From assembly GCF_013369485.1 (NCBI RefSeq), contig NZ_JABWEB010000018.1, forward strand, positions 1 to 64,000: 64,000 nt of DNA, written 5' to 3'. Numbering within the stretch: position 1 is the stretch's first letter; the number at the start of each line of letters is the position of its first letter. This stretch comes from Massilia sp. BJB1822. Its GTDB lineage: Bacteria; Pseudomonadota; Gammaproteobacteria; Burkholderiales; Burkholderiaceae_D. Shown here piece by piece: positions 8,266 to 16,121 of the stretch. Under the pieces are notes generated by a model. That model made no database searches, was not told the origin of the DNA, and was given only the letters and a program-made list of their open reading frames with translations. The position numbers and the translations under genes were made by a program.

Positions 8266-9021
8266 ATGAAATATAAGACCATGAACCTGACTCTCGCCTC
8301 CGCATTGCTTGCTCTGGCATCTACCGGAGCAGGCCTGGCCCATGCGCAGCAAGCAGCACCCGAGGCGAAACCGGACAACGAGTTCTCCTACAATCTGGCC
8401 GTGACCAGCGACTACCGTTACCGCGGTATCTCGCAAACGCGCCTGAAACCTGCGCTGCAAGGCGGCGCGGACTGGGTGAATAATCCCAGCGGCTTCTATG
8501 CCGGCGCCTGGCTCTCCACCATCAAATGGATCAAGGACGCCAATGGCGACGGCAGCATCGAGGCCGATGTGTATGCGGGCAAGCGCGGCGAAATCGCCAA
8601 GGACGTCAGCTACGACGTCGGTGGCCTGGGCTATATCTATCCCTCCAATAAGCTGCATCCGAGCGCGAACACCTTTGAACTGTATGGCCAGATCGGCTTC
8701 GGTCCGGCCACGCTCAAGTACTCGCACTCGCTGACCAATCTGTTCGGCTTTGCCGACAGCAAGAACAGCGGCTATCTGGATGGTTCCATCAACTACGACG
8801 TCTACCAGGGCTATACCCTCAACCTGCATGCGGGCCGCCAGCGCGTGAAAAACAATAGCGCCGCCAGCTATACCGACTGGAAGGTCGGCGTGACCAAGGA
8901 CTTCGGCGTGGCCACGCTGGCCCTGGCCTATGTGCGCACCAACACCGAGGCCTATGTGGGCCGCGATGGCAAGAACCTGGGCAAGGGCGGCGCAGTCTTC
9001 ACGATTTCGAAAATCTTCTAA
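8266..9021 (+). CDS. TorF family putative porin
   Basis: The 251-residue protein has a clear signal peptide (residues 1-27, ending LAHA before QQ). The mature beta-rich sequence belongs to the TorF/Gcw_chp putative porin family: VTSDYRYRGISQT near the N-terminus, alternating aromatic strands, and a C-terminal VFTISKIF with a terminal Phe that suits outer-membrane assembly. AAGGA precedes the ATG by 8 bases. It is the first gene of the unit with glnK (11 bp downstream) and amtB behind a sigma-54/NtrC promoter. This suggests a role in passage of ammonium or another nitrogen source across the outer membrane, which is inference from context. Confidence 0.88.
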   Translation: MKYKTMNLTLASALLALASTGAGLAHAQQAAPEAKPDNEFSYNLAVTSDYRYRGISQTRLKPALQGGADWVNNPSGFYAGAWLSTIKWIKDANGDGSIEADVYAGKRGEIAKDVSYDVGGLGYIYPSNKLHPSANTFELYGQIGFGPATLKYSHSLTNLFGFADSKNSGYLDGSINYDVYQGYTLNLHAGRQRVKNNSAASYTDWKVGVTKDFGVATLALAYVRTNTEAYVGRDGKNLGKGGAVFTISKIF

Positions 9022-9032
9022 GCGAGGCCCAA

Positions 9033-9371
9033 ATGAAAATGATTACCGCCATTATCAAGCCATTCAAATTGGACGAGGTCCGCGAGGCGCTCTCCAACAT
9101 CAATGTGCAAGGCATTACCGTGACCGAGGTGAAAGGCTTCGGCCGCCAGAAGGGCCATACCGAGCTGTATCGCGGCGCGGAATACGTGGTCGACTTTCTG
9201 CCCAAGACCAAGATCGAGGCGGCGGTGGACGATGCCATCGTCGACCAGGCCATCGAGGCCATCGAGCGTGCCGCGCGCACCGGCAAGATCGGCGACGGCA
9301 AGATCTTCGTCTACAACCTGGAACAAGTTATCCGTATCCGTACCGGCGAAACCGGCAACGATGCGCTCTAA
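9033..9371 (+). CDS. glnK: P-II nitrogen regulatory protein
   Basis: A PII protein of 112 residues. Tyr51, the uridylylation site, sits in the T-loop (GHTELYRGAEY), and the C-terminal signature VYNLEQVIRIRTGE is intact. PII trimers sense 2-oxoglutarate and ATP/ADP; the GlnK type plugs the AmtB channel when ammonium is abundant (family knowledge). The assignment as GlnK rather than GlnB comes from its place 11 bp before amtB and 11 bp after the torF-like porin. GAGG precedes the ATG. Confidence 0.95.
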   Translation: MKMITAIIKPFKLDEVREALSNINVQGITVTEVKGFGRQKGHTELYRGAEYVVDFLPKTKIEAAVDDAIVDQAIEAIERAARTGKIGDGKIFVYNLEQVIRIRTGETGNDAL

Positions 9372-9382
9372 GGGGAATCTGA

Positions 9383-10951
9383 ATGAAAAAAACTATAAAA
9401 ACAGTTTTCGCGGGGATGGCGGTGGTGCTGGCGCTGGGCTTCTTCCAGTCCGCGCCGGCGCAGGACGCCAAACCGGCCGCCACCGCCCAGGCTGAGGCCA
9501 TGGCCGCTGCGCCAGCCGCGCCTTCCGCGGACGCCGCACCGGCGGCGGCTGCCTCGGCACCTGCTGCAGCTAGTCCAGCCGCGACGGCGGCCCCGGCTCC
9601 CGCGCCAGCCGCCGCTCCGGCGCCCACGCCGAACAAGGGCGACACCGCCTGGATGTTCGTCGCCACTCTGCTGGTGATCCTGATGACCATCCCAGGCCTG
9701 GCCCTGTTCTACGGCGGCCTGGTACGCACCAAGAATATGCTGTCGGTGCTGCTGCAGGTCTTCATGATCTTCTCGCTGATCATCGTGCTGTGGTGCTTGT
9801 ATGGCTACTCGCTCGCCTTCACCGAGGGCAATGCCTTCTTCGGCAGCGGCAGCCGCGCCCTGCTGGCGGGCATTTACGATCCGGCCAAGGGCGTCTTCAC
9901 CACCGCCGCCACGTTCAGCAAGGGCGTGGTGATCCCCGAGTTCATCTACGTCGCCTTCCAGGGCACCTTCGCTGCCATCACCTGTGGCCTGATTGTCGGC
10001 GCCTTCGCCGAACGCGCCAAATTCAGCGCGGTGCTGGCCTTCGTGGTGCTGTGGTTCACCTTCTCCTATCTGCCTGTGGCGCATATGGTCTGGTTCTGGA
10101 CCGGCCCGGATGCCATCACCGACGCCAATGCGCTGGCGGTGGAAACGGCCAAAGCGGGCTTTATCTGGCAGAAGGGCGCGCTCGACTTCGCGGGCGGCAC
10201 CGTGGTGCACATCAATGCCGCCGTGGCGGGCATCATTGGCGCCATCCTGATCGGCAAGCGTATCGGCTATGGCCGCGAATCCATGGCGCCGCACTCCCTG
10301 ACCCTGACCATGGTCGGCGCCTCGCTGCTGTGGGTGGGCTGGTTCGGCTTCAACGCCGGCTCGGCGCTGGAAGCGGGCGATATCGCCGCCCTGGCCTTCA
10401 TCAACACCCTGCTGGCGACGGCCGCCGCCGCCACCTCCTGGCTGTTCGGCGAATGGATTTTGAAGGGCAAGCCCTCCATGCTGGGCGCGGCCTCGGGCGC
10501 GGTGGCCGGCCTGGTGGCCATCACCCCGGCCTGCGGCTACGTCGGTCCGATGGGCGCCTTGGTCATCGGCTTGCTGGCTGGTATTATCTGCCTGTGGGGC
10601 GTGAATGGACTGAAACGCCTGATTGGCGCTGACGATTCGCTCGATGTGTTCGGCGTGCACGGGGTAGGTGGTATTCTCGGCGCCATCCTGACCGGCGTGT
10701 TTGCCGCGCCGTCGCTGGGTGGCCAGGGCGTATGGGATTATGTTGCCAACAAGGCATCGGCCGACTATTCGATCGCCGGCCAGGTAACGACCCAGGCCAC
10801 GGCGGTGGGCATCACCATCGTCTGGTCTGCCGTTGTTGCCTTTATTGCATACAAGCTGGTGGACCTGGTGATCGGCCTGCGCGTGCCGGAAGAAGAGGAA
10901 CGCGAGGGCTTGGACATCACCAGCCACGGCGAATCGGCCTACCATTCCTGA
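9383..10951 (+). CDS. amtB: Ammonium transporter with a signal peptide and long Ala/Pro-rich N-terminal extension
   Basis: A 522-residue Amt/Mep/Rh channel for ammonium uptake. The twin pore histidines are present: H276 in VVHINAAVAG and H426 in FGVHGVGGILG. Eleven hydrophobic helices begin near residue 92, and the helix motif GLALFYGGLVRTKN is conserved. Residues 1-26 look like a cleavable signal peptide, and residues about 27-90 form an almost purely Ala/Pro/Glu/Ser linker, longer than in E. coli AmtB. AAGGGGAAT precedes the ATG. It is the last gene of the torF-glnK-amtB unit, with a terminator 34 bp after its stop. GlnK encoded upstream is the expected cytoplasmic regulator. Confidence 0.96.
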   Translation: MKKTIKTVFAGMAVVLALGFFQSAPAQDAKPAATAQAEAMAAAPAAPSADAAPAAAASAPAAASPAATAAPAPAPAAAPAPTPNKGDTAWMFVATLLVILMTIPGLALFYGGLVRTKNMLSVLLQVFMIFSLIIVLWCLYGYSLAFTEGNAFFGSGSRALLAGIYDPAKGVFTTAATFSKGVVIPEFIYVAFQGTFAAITCGLIVGAFAERAKFSAVLAFVVLWFTFSYLPVAHMVWFWTGPDAITDANALAVETAKAGFIWQKGALDFAGGTVVHINAAVAGIIGAILIGKRIGYGRESMAPHSLTLTMVGASLLWVGWFGFNAGSALEAGDIAALAFINTLLATAAAATSWLFGEWILKGKPSMLGAASGAVAGLVAITPACGYVGPMGALVIGLLAGIICLWGVNGLKRLIGADDSLDVFGVHGVGGILGAILTGVFAAPSLGGQGVWDYVANKASADYSIAGQVTTQATAVGITIVWSAVVAFIAYKLVDLVIGLRVPEEEEREGLDITSHGESAYHS

Positions 10952-10985
10952 GCTCAGCCGGGCCGCGTGCGCGCGGTCCCGTTCA

Positions 10986-11013
10986 AGGCGCCCCGCACAA
11001 GGGCGCCTTTTTT
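10986..11013 (+). terminator. Rho-independent terminator after amtB
   Basis: An 8-bp stem AGGCGCCC/GGGCGCCT with a 7-base loop is followed by six T residues. It closes the torF-glnK-amtB transcription unit before gshA. Confidence 0.9.
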
Positions 11014-11096
11014 GCATTTGAAGGCTTTTAATTGCATGTTTTGCCCCAATCTGGTGAGTTCGCAAGTAACGCCCGTTTATTGACAAGGATGTAAGC

Positions 11097-12395
11097 ATGG
11101 TTCCCCACCTCGTCACGGCCCTGACAGGACCGCTGCTCGATCTCGAAGAAAAAATCCTGGCCGCGACGCCGGCCATTGAGCGCTGGTTCCGTCTGGAGTG
11201 GCAGGAACATACGCCGCCGTTCTACTGCTCGGTGGACTTGCGCAATGCCGGCTACAAGCTGGCGCCGGTGGACACCAATCTTTTCCCCGGCGGCTTCAAC
11301 CACCTGGCCACCGAGATGCTGCCGCTGTCGGTGCAAGCGGCCATGGCCGCCATCGACAAATACTGTCCCGACGCGCGCAATCTGCTGATGATCCCGGAAA
11401 TCCATCAGCGCCACCCGACCTATTGGCAGAACGTGGCGCGCCTGATGCAGATCTTCCGCCAGACCGGCCTGCATGTGCGCCTTGGCTCTCTCGATCCGCA
11501 AGTGACCCAGCCCACGCCGCTGGCGCTGCCGGACGGGAATATGCTGGTGGTCGAGCCGCTGCTGCGCTCTCCCAATGGCCGCCGTCTGGGGCTGAAGGAC
11601 TTCGATCCCTGCACCATCCTGCTGAATAACGACCTGTCGGCCGGCATTCCCTCGATCCTGGAAAATATCCACGAACAGAGCCTGCTGCCGCCGCTGCACG
11701 CCGGCTGGGCGCTGCGCCGCAAGAGCAACCACTTCACCGCCTACGACGAGGTGGTGAAGAAGTTCGGCAAGCTGATTGGCGTCGATCCGTGGATGCTGAA
11801 TCCCTTCCACGCCAAATGCGAGCAGGTCGATTACCAGAGCGGGGAAGGGCAGGAAGCTTTGGCTGCCAATGTGGACACCCTGCTGGCCAAGATCCGCAAG
11901 AAGCACAAGGAATACGGCATCAAGGAAAAGCCCTTCGTCATCATCAAGCCGGACGCCGGCACCTATGGCAAGGGCATCATCAGCATCCGCGACGCGGCCG
12001 AGCTGAAGGATTTGAGCCAGGCGCAGCGCGAGAAGATGTTCGTCATCAAGGACGGCAAGGCCGTCACCGACCTGAATATCCAGGAAGGCGTGCCGACCTT
12101 CGAGAGCATCAAGGATGCGGTGGCCGAGCCGGTGGTGTACATGATCGACCGCTATGTGGTGGGCGGCTTCTACCGCGTGCACGCCGAGCGTGGCGTGGAC
12201 CAGAACCTGAACGCGCCCGGCTCCGAGTATGTGCCGCTGGCCTTCGCCCAGCAGCATGCCGTGCCGGACCTGAAGGCCAAGCCGGGCACCGCGGCGCCCA
12301 ACCGCTTCTACGTGTATGGCGTGGTGGCGCGCCTGGCGCTGCTGGCCGCTTCGCTGGAAATGGAACGCACCGACCCGAATCCCGAAGTGTATTAA
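11097..12395 (+). CDS. gshA: Glutamate--cysteine ligase (TIGR02049-type)
   Basis: The 432-residue protein fits the glutamate-cysteine ligase type found in betaproteobacteria and Acidithiobacillus, which is unrelated in length to E. coli GshA. Recognisable segments are DTNLFPGGFNHL, MIPEIHQRHPTYW, VIIKPDAGTYGKGI (ATP-grasp-like nucleotide binding) and RVHAERGVDQNLNAPG. It catalyses the first, rate-limiting step of glutathione synthesis in the cytoplasm. AAGGA lies 8 bases before the ATG. gshB follows 92 bp downstream, so the pair encodes the complete pathway. Confidence 0.93.
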   Translation: MVPHLVTALTGPLLDLEEKILAATPAIERWFRLEWQEHTPPFYCSVDLRNAGYKLAPVDTNLFPGGFNHLATEMLPLSVQAAMAAIDKYCPDARNLLMIPEIHQRHPTYWQNVARLMQIFRQTGLHVRLGSLDPQVTQPTPLALPDGNMLVVEPLLRSPNGRRLGLKDFDPCTILLNNDLSAGIPSILENIHEQSLLPPLHAGWALRRKSNHFTAYDEVVKKFGKLIGVDPWMLNPFHAKCEQVDYQSGEGQEALAANVDTLLAKIRKKHKEYGIKEKPFVIIKPDAGTYGKGIISIRDAAELKDLSQAQREKMFVIKDGKAVTDLNIQEGVPTFESIKDAVAEPVVYMIDRYVVGGFYRVHAERGVDQNLNAPGSEYVPLAFAQQHAVPDLKAKPGTAAPNRFYVYGVVARLALLAASLEMERTDPNPEVY

Positions 12396-12487
12396 GGCGC
12401 TGGCCGGGGGCGCGCCACTACGGGCGCCAGCCGATGCCGCTTGAGAATCTCGGCTAAAATCAGCCATTACTTCGAATGGACGCGCCC

Positions 12488-13438
12488 ATGAAAATCGCTT
12501 TTCTCGCCGACCCGCTGGACAGCTTCAAGATCTACAAGGATTCCACCTACGCCATGATGGCCGAAGCGGCCGCCCGCGGCCACGAGGTGTACGCCTTCCA
12601 GCAGCATCATATGGCGCTGACCAATGGCGTGGTGACGGCCTACGCCGCCCGCATCATCCTGACCGGCGCCGCCGACGAGTGGTATCGCGCCGAGGAATCG
12701 CAGGAAGTGCGTCTGACGGCGTTCGACGCCATTGTCCAGCGCAAGGACCCGCCTTTCGATATGGAATACGTGTACGGCACCTATCTGCTGCAGCTGGCGG
12801 AAAACCAGGGTGCGCGCGTGTTCAACAAGCCGTCCGCCATCCGCGACCATAACGAGAAGCTGTCGATCGCTCAGTTTTCCCAGTTCACCGCGCCCACCCT
12901 GGTCACGTCCGACGAGACCCGCCTGCGCGCCTTCCACGCCGAGCATGGCGACGTGATCCTCAAGCCGCTGGATGGCATGGGCGGCGCCGGCGTGTTCCGC
13001 ATCAAGGCCGACGGCCTGAATCTGGGTTCCATCATCGAGACCCTGACGGCAAACGGCAGCCGCACCATCATGGCGCAGCGATACATCCCTGAAATCATCA
13101 AGGGCGACAAGCGTATCCTCGTCATCGGCGGCAAGCCGGTGCCTTATTCGCTGGCGCGCATTCCGCAAGCCGGCGAGGTGCGCGGCAATCTGGCCGCTGG
13201 GGGCACCGGCGTGGCCCAGCCCCTGTCGGCACGGGACCGCGAAATTGCCGAAACCCTCGGCCCCGTACTGGCAGCGCGTGGCCTCTTGCTGGTAGGATTA
13301 GATGTGATCGGCGATTGCCTTACCGAGGTCAACGTCACCAGCCCGACCTGCTTCCAGGAGATCACCCAGCAGAGCGGCTTCCAGGTGGCCGCGATGTTCA
13401 TTGACGCGCTGGAAGCGGCAACGGGCCAGCAAGGATAA
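12488..13438 (+). CDS. gshB: Glutathione synthase
   Basis: A 316-residue ATP-grasp enzyme that joins gamma-glutamylcysteine and glycine. Family motifs include MKIAFLADPLDSFKIYKDST at the N-terminus, FNKPSAIRDHNEKL, LKPLDGMGGAGVFR (ATP-grasp lysine and glycine-rich loop), RFIPEI-like QRYIPEI, and the terminal LTEVNVTSPTCFQEI. The frame extends four codons upstream to an ATG at 12476, but the family opening begins at the ATG at 12488. No strong ribosome-binding site is visible. It follows gshA and precedes the PTS IIA gene by 7 bp, which suggests co-transcription with the phosphotransferase genes. Confidence 0.95.
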   Translation: MKIAFLADPLDSFKIYKDSTYAMMAEAAARGHEVYAFQQHHMALTNGVVTAYAARIILTGAADEWYRAEESQEVRLTAFDAIVQRKDPPFDMEYVYGTYLLQLAENQGARVFNKPSAIRDHNEKLSIAQFSQFTAPTLVTSDETRLRAFHAEHGDVILKPLDGMGGAGVFRIKADGLNLGSIIETLTANGSRTIMAQRYIPEIIKGDKRILVIGGKPVPYSLARIPQAGEVRGNLAAGGTGVAQPLSARDREIAETLGPVLAARGLLLVGLDVIGDCLTEVNVTSPTCFQEITQQSGFQVAAMFIDALEAATGQQG

Positions 13439-13445
13439 AGAGGAT

Positions 13446-13844
13446 ATGGTTGGCATATTGTTGTTGACGCACGCACCGCTGGGCCAGGCTTTCCTGGCCG
13501 CGGTGGCCCATGTGTTCCGCGGCCAGACCGAAAGGCTGGAAGCCATCGACGTGGTGGCGGACCAGGATCTGAGCGAAGTGCAGAAAATGGCGAGCGAAGC
13601 GATCCTGCGCCTGGACGACGGTTCCGGCGTGCTGGTGATCACGGATATCAAAGGCGGCACGCCCGCCAACTGCTGCAACAAGCTGGCCGACGAGGGCCGC
13701 GTGCAAGTCATCGCCGGCATCAGCCTGCCGATGCTGCTGCGCGCGATCACCTACCGGCGCGACACGCTCGATGTGGTGGTGGAGATGGCCCTGGCCGGCG
13801 CCCAAAGCGGCGCGGTGAGGGTCGATAACAGGATAAGGGTCTGA
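13446..13844 (+). CDS. PTS mannose/fructose-family IIA component
   Basis: A 132-residue EIIA-Man type domain. The phosphorylated His is H9 in LLLTHAPLGQAF, and the second conserved block VLVITDIKGGTPANCC is intact. AGAGGA precedes the ATG. No IIB, IIC or IID genes are nearby, so it is not part of a sugar-uptake operon. In betaproteobacteria such an orphan IIA with HPr and EI forms a regulatory phosphorelay (family knowledge). It begins 7 bp after gshB and is separated from ptsH by a terminator-like hairpin. Confidence 0.92.
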   Translation: MVGILLLTHAPLGQAFLAAVAHVFRGQTERLEAIDVVADQDLSEVQKMASEAILRLDDGSGVLVITDIKGGTPANCCNKLADEGRVQVIAGISLPMLLRAITYRRDTLDVVVEMALAGAQSGAVRVDNRIRV

Positions 13845-13860
13845 TGCAGGCCCACAGTAG

Positions 13861-13894
13861 CCGCCGTTAGCTCCGGCTGGCAGCGGCGGTTTTT
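13861..13894 (+). terminator. Terminator-like hairpin between PTS IIA and ptsH
   Basis: A CCGCCG/CGGCGG stem is followed by TTTTT. It sits 17 bp after the IIA stop and 33 bp before ptsH, so it may reduce read-through from gshAB-IIA into ptsHI, or end that transcript. Confidence 0.6.
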
Positions 13895-13926
13895 GCAGCG
13901 CATCCCTGATTGAGAAGACAGACTAT

Positions 13927-14196
13927 ATGATTCAGCAAGAACTTGAGATTATCAACAAGCTTGGACTGCATGCGCGTGCTTCCGCCAAATTTACCCAACT
14001 GGCCGCAAAATACCAGAGCGACGTCTGGCTGACCCGCAATGCGCGCCGCATCAACGCCAAGTCCATCATGGGCGTGATGATGCTGGCAGCCGGCAAGGGT
14101 GCCAAAGTGACGCTGGAAGCCGACGGCGCCGACGAACAGGATTGCATCAACGCCCTGTCCGCCCTGGTGAACGATAAATTCGGCGAAGGCGAGTAA
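13927..14196 (+). CDS. ptsH: Phosphocarrier protein HPr
   Basis: An 89-residue HPr. His15 in LGLHARASAKF is the phosphate carrier, and Ser46 in RINAKSIMGVMML is the regulatory serine used where HPr kinase is present. Phosphate passes from EI to HPr to the IIA encoded just upstream. The start follows TGAGAAGACAGACTAT with a weak purine-rich ribosome-binding site. ptsI begins 45 bp after the stop. Confidence 0.96.
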   Translation: MIQQELEIINKLGLHARASAKFTQLAAKYQSDVWLTRNARRINAKSIMGVMMLAAGKGAKVTLEADGADEQDCINALSALVNDKFGEGE

Positions 14197-14240
14197 TGCC
14201 GAGGGACCGCAGCCATCCACGAACCCATACCTATCCGCCC

Positions 14241-15989
14241 ATGGCATCGTTCACGCTCCACGGCATTCCGGTATCGCGCGGCATCGCCATCGGCCGCGCC
14301 CACCTGCTGACGCCAGCGGCCCTGGAAGTCCGGCACTACCTGATTGCCGAAGAAAATGTGGAAGCGGAGGTGCAGCGCCTGCAGCAGGCCCTGGCCGCCG
14401 TGCACCGCGAACTGCAAACGCTGTGGAATGAGCTGCCCAAGGACGCGCCGACCGAGCTGGGCGCCTTCATCGACGTCCACGCCCTGATCCTGTCCGACCC
14501 CCTGATTTCCGAGGCGCCGCTGGATATCATCCGCAGCCGCCACTACAACGCCGAATGGGCCTTGCTGACCCAGATCGACGAGCTTTCCGCCCAGTTCGAC
14601 GAAATCGAAGATCCCTATCTGCGCGAGCGCAAGGCCGACATCCAGCAGGTGGCCGAGCGCGTGCTGAAGGTGCTGATGGGCAGCGAGCCGCTGCCCACCG
14701 CCATCACGCCGGCTGCCGGCGACGAATTCCAGGCCCAGATGATCGTGGTGGCCCACGATATCTCGCCGGCCGACATGCTCAAATTCCGCGACCGCTCCTT
14801 CATCGGCTTCGTCACCGATGTGGGCGGACAGAACTCGCACACCGCCATCGTGGCGCGCAGCCTGGATATTCCGGCCGCCGTCGGCATGTCACAGGCTTCC
14901 CAGCTGATCAAGCAGGACGACTGGGTCATCATCGACGGCGATGCCGGCGTGGTCATCGTCACGCCCAGCGCCCTGGTGCTGGAGCAGTACCGCGAACGCC
15001 AGCAGGCCGCCCTGCGCGCGCGCAAGAAGCTCAGCAAGCTGAAGAAAACCCCGGCCGTCACCAAGGATGGCATGGCCATTACCCTCCTGGCCAATATCGA
15101 ACTGCCCGACGACTGTCCGGCCGCGCTGGAGGCGGGCGCCAGCGGCGTCGGCCTGTTCCGCTCCGAATTCCTGTTCATGGGCCGCGCCAGCGATATCCCG
15201 TCCGAGGACGAGCAGTTCGAACAGTACAAGCGCGCCGTGGTCGCCATGAAGGGCCGCATCGTCACCATCCGCACCCTGGATATCGGCGCCGACAAGCCGC
15301 TCGACCAGAGCGAGCACACGGCCCTGAATCCTGCCCTGGGCCTGCGCGCCATCCGCTACTGCCTGTCCGAACCGCAGATCTTCCTGACCCAGCTGCGCGC
15401 CATCCTGCGCGCCTCGGCCTTCGGCAAGGTGCGCATCCTGATCCCGATGCTGGCGCATGCCTTCGAGATCGACCAGTCGCTGGCCATGATCGAGCAGGCC
15501 AAGGCCCAGCTGCGCGAGCTGGACATCAAATACGATCCGGAAGTGCAGGTCGGCGCCATGATCGAGATTCCGGCTGCGGCCCTGGCCCTGCCCATGTTCG
15601 TCAAGCGCATGGACTTCCTCTCGATCGGCACCAATGACCTGATCCAGTACACCCTGGCCATCGACCGGGTTGATTATGAGGTGGCGCACCTTTACAATCC
15701 CCTGCATCCCGCTGTATTGCAATTGATCGCCATGACCATCGCCGCAGGCCACAAGGCCGGCATCGACGTCGGCGTGTGCGGCGAAATGGCGGGCGATACC
15801 AAATTGACCCGCCTGCTGCTGGGCATGGGCTTGCGCGAGTTTTCGATGCACCCGGCACAGCTCCTGTCGGTCAAGCAGGAAATCCTGAACAGCGATCTGG
15901 AAGCGATCGTGCCGCAGACGCGCAAGATCCTGCGCGCCATGGAACCGGCTGCGATTGCCGAAGCGGTTCAGGCTTTGCAAACGATGTAA
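14241..15989 (+). CDS. ptsI: Phosphoenolpyruvate--protein phosphotransferase (Enzyme I)
   Basis: A 582-residue Enzyme I, full length. The ordered parts are the HPr-binding alpha-helical region (residues about 20-150), the phospho-His domain with H200 in GGQNSHTAIVAR, the linker, and the PEP-binding TIM barrel. The barrel has ASGVGLFRSEFLFM, the LSIGTNDLIQYTLAIDR signature and the active-site Cys in GVCGEMAGD. It autophosphorylates from PEP and phosphorylates HPr in the cytoplasm. The frame reaches back to 14196, but the ATG at 14241 (MASFTLHGIPVS) matches the family start. It completes the IIA-HPr-EI set. Confidence 0.96.
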   Translation: MASFTLHGIPVSRGIAIGRAHLLTPAALEVRHYLIAEENVEAEVQRLQQALAAVHRELQTLWNELPKDAPTELGAFIDVHALILSDPLISEAPLDIIRSRHYNAEWALLTQIDELSAQFDEIEDPYLRERKADIQQVAERVLKVLMGSEPLPTAITPAAGDEFQAQMIVVAHDISPADMLKFRDRSFIGFVTDVGGQNSHTAIVARSLDIPAAVGMSQASQLIKQDDWVIIDGDAGVVIVTPSALVLEQYRERQQAALRARKKLSKLKKTPAVTKDGMAITLLANIELPDDCPAALEAGASGVGLFRSEFLFMGRASDIPSEDEQFEQYKRAVVAMKGRIVTIRTLDIGADKPLDQSEHTALNPALGLRAIRYCLSEPQIFLTQLRAILRASAFGKVRILIPMLAHAFEIDQSLAMIEQAKAQLRELDIKYDPEVQVGAMIEIPAAALALPMFVKRMDFLSIGTNDLIQYTLAIDRVDYEVAHLYNPLHPAVLQLIAMTIAAGHKAGIDVGVCGEMAGDTKLTRLLLGMGLREFSMHPAQLLSVKQEILNSDLEAIVPQTRKILRAMEPAAIAEAVQALQTM

Positions 15990-15996
15990 CTCCGCC

Positions 15997-16031
15997 CGCG
16001 CGCGGCGCCAGCCATTGTGGCGGCGCGCGCG
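15997..16031. terminator. GC-rich 13-bp hairpin after ptsI
   Basis: Arms at 15997-16009 and 16019-16031 pair over 13 positions with one mismatch around a 9-base loop. It lies 8 bp after the ptsI stop. There is no T tract, so intrinsic termination is uncertain; it could instead protect the 3' end of the ptsHI transcript. Confidence 0.5.
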
Positions 16032-16038
16032 GCTAGTC

Positions 16039-16067
16039 TGCGGCGCCCATCATCACGGGAGGCCGCA
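16039..16067 (+). promoter_or_regulatory. Stem-loop in the metX leader
   Basis: TGCGGC (16039-16044) pairs with GCCGCA (16062-16067), with an inner CCC/GGG pairing. It is followed by a GGCCC/GGGCC-rich stretch before the metX start at 16122. I could not match it to a known SAM or SAH riboswitch. It may be only the edge of the GC-rich intergenic region. Confidence 0.3.
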
Positions 16068-16121
16068 TCGATAGATGGCCCGTGGGGCCGCGCTGTACCT
16101 TCACAGCTACCTGATTAACAC

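Noticed and set aside
9368..11176. Antisense open frame covering amtB
   Set aside because: Low-complexity shadow; amtB has both pore histidines and the helix pattern.
16032..16121. SAM-II or SAH riboswitch upstream of metX
   Set aside because: The sequence lacks the conserved loop residues I would expect; only generic stems are seen.
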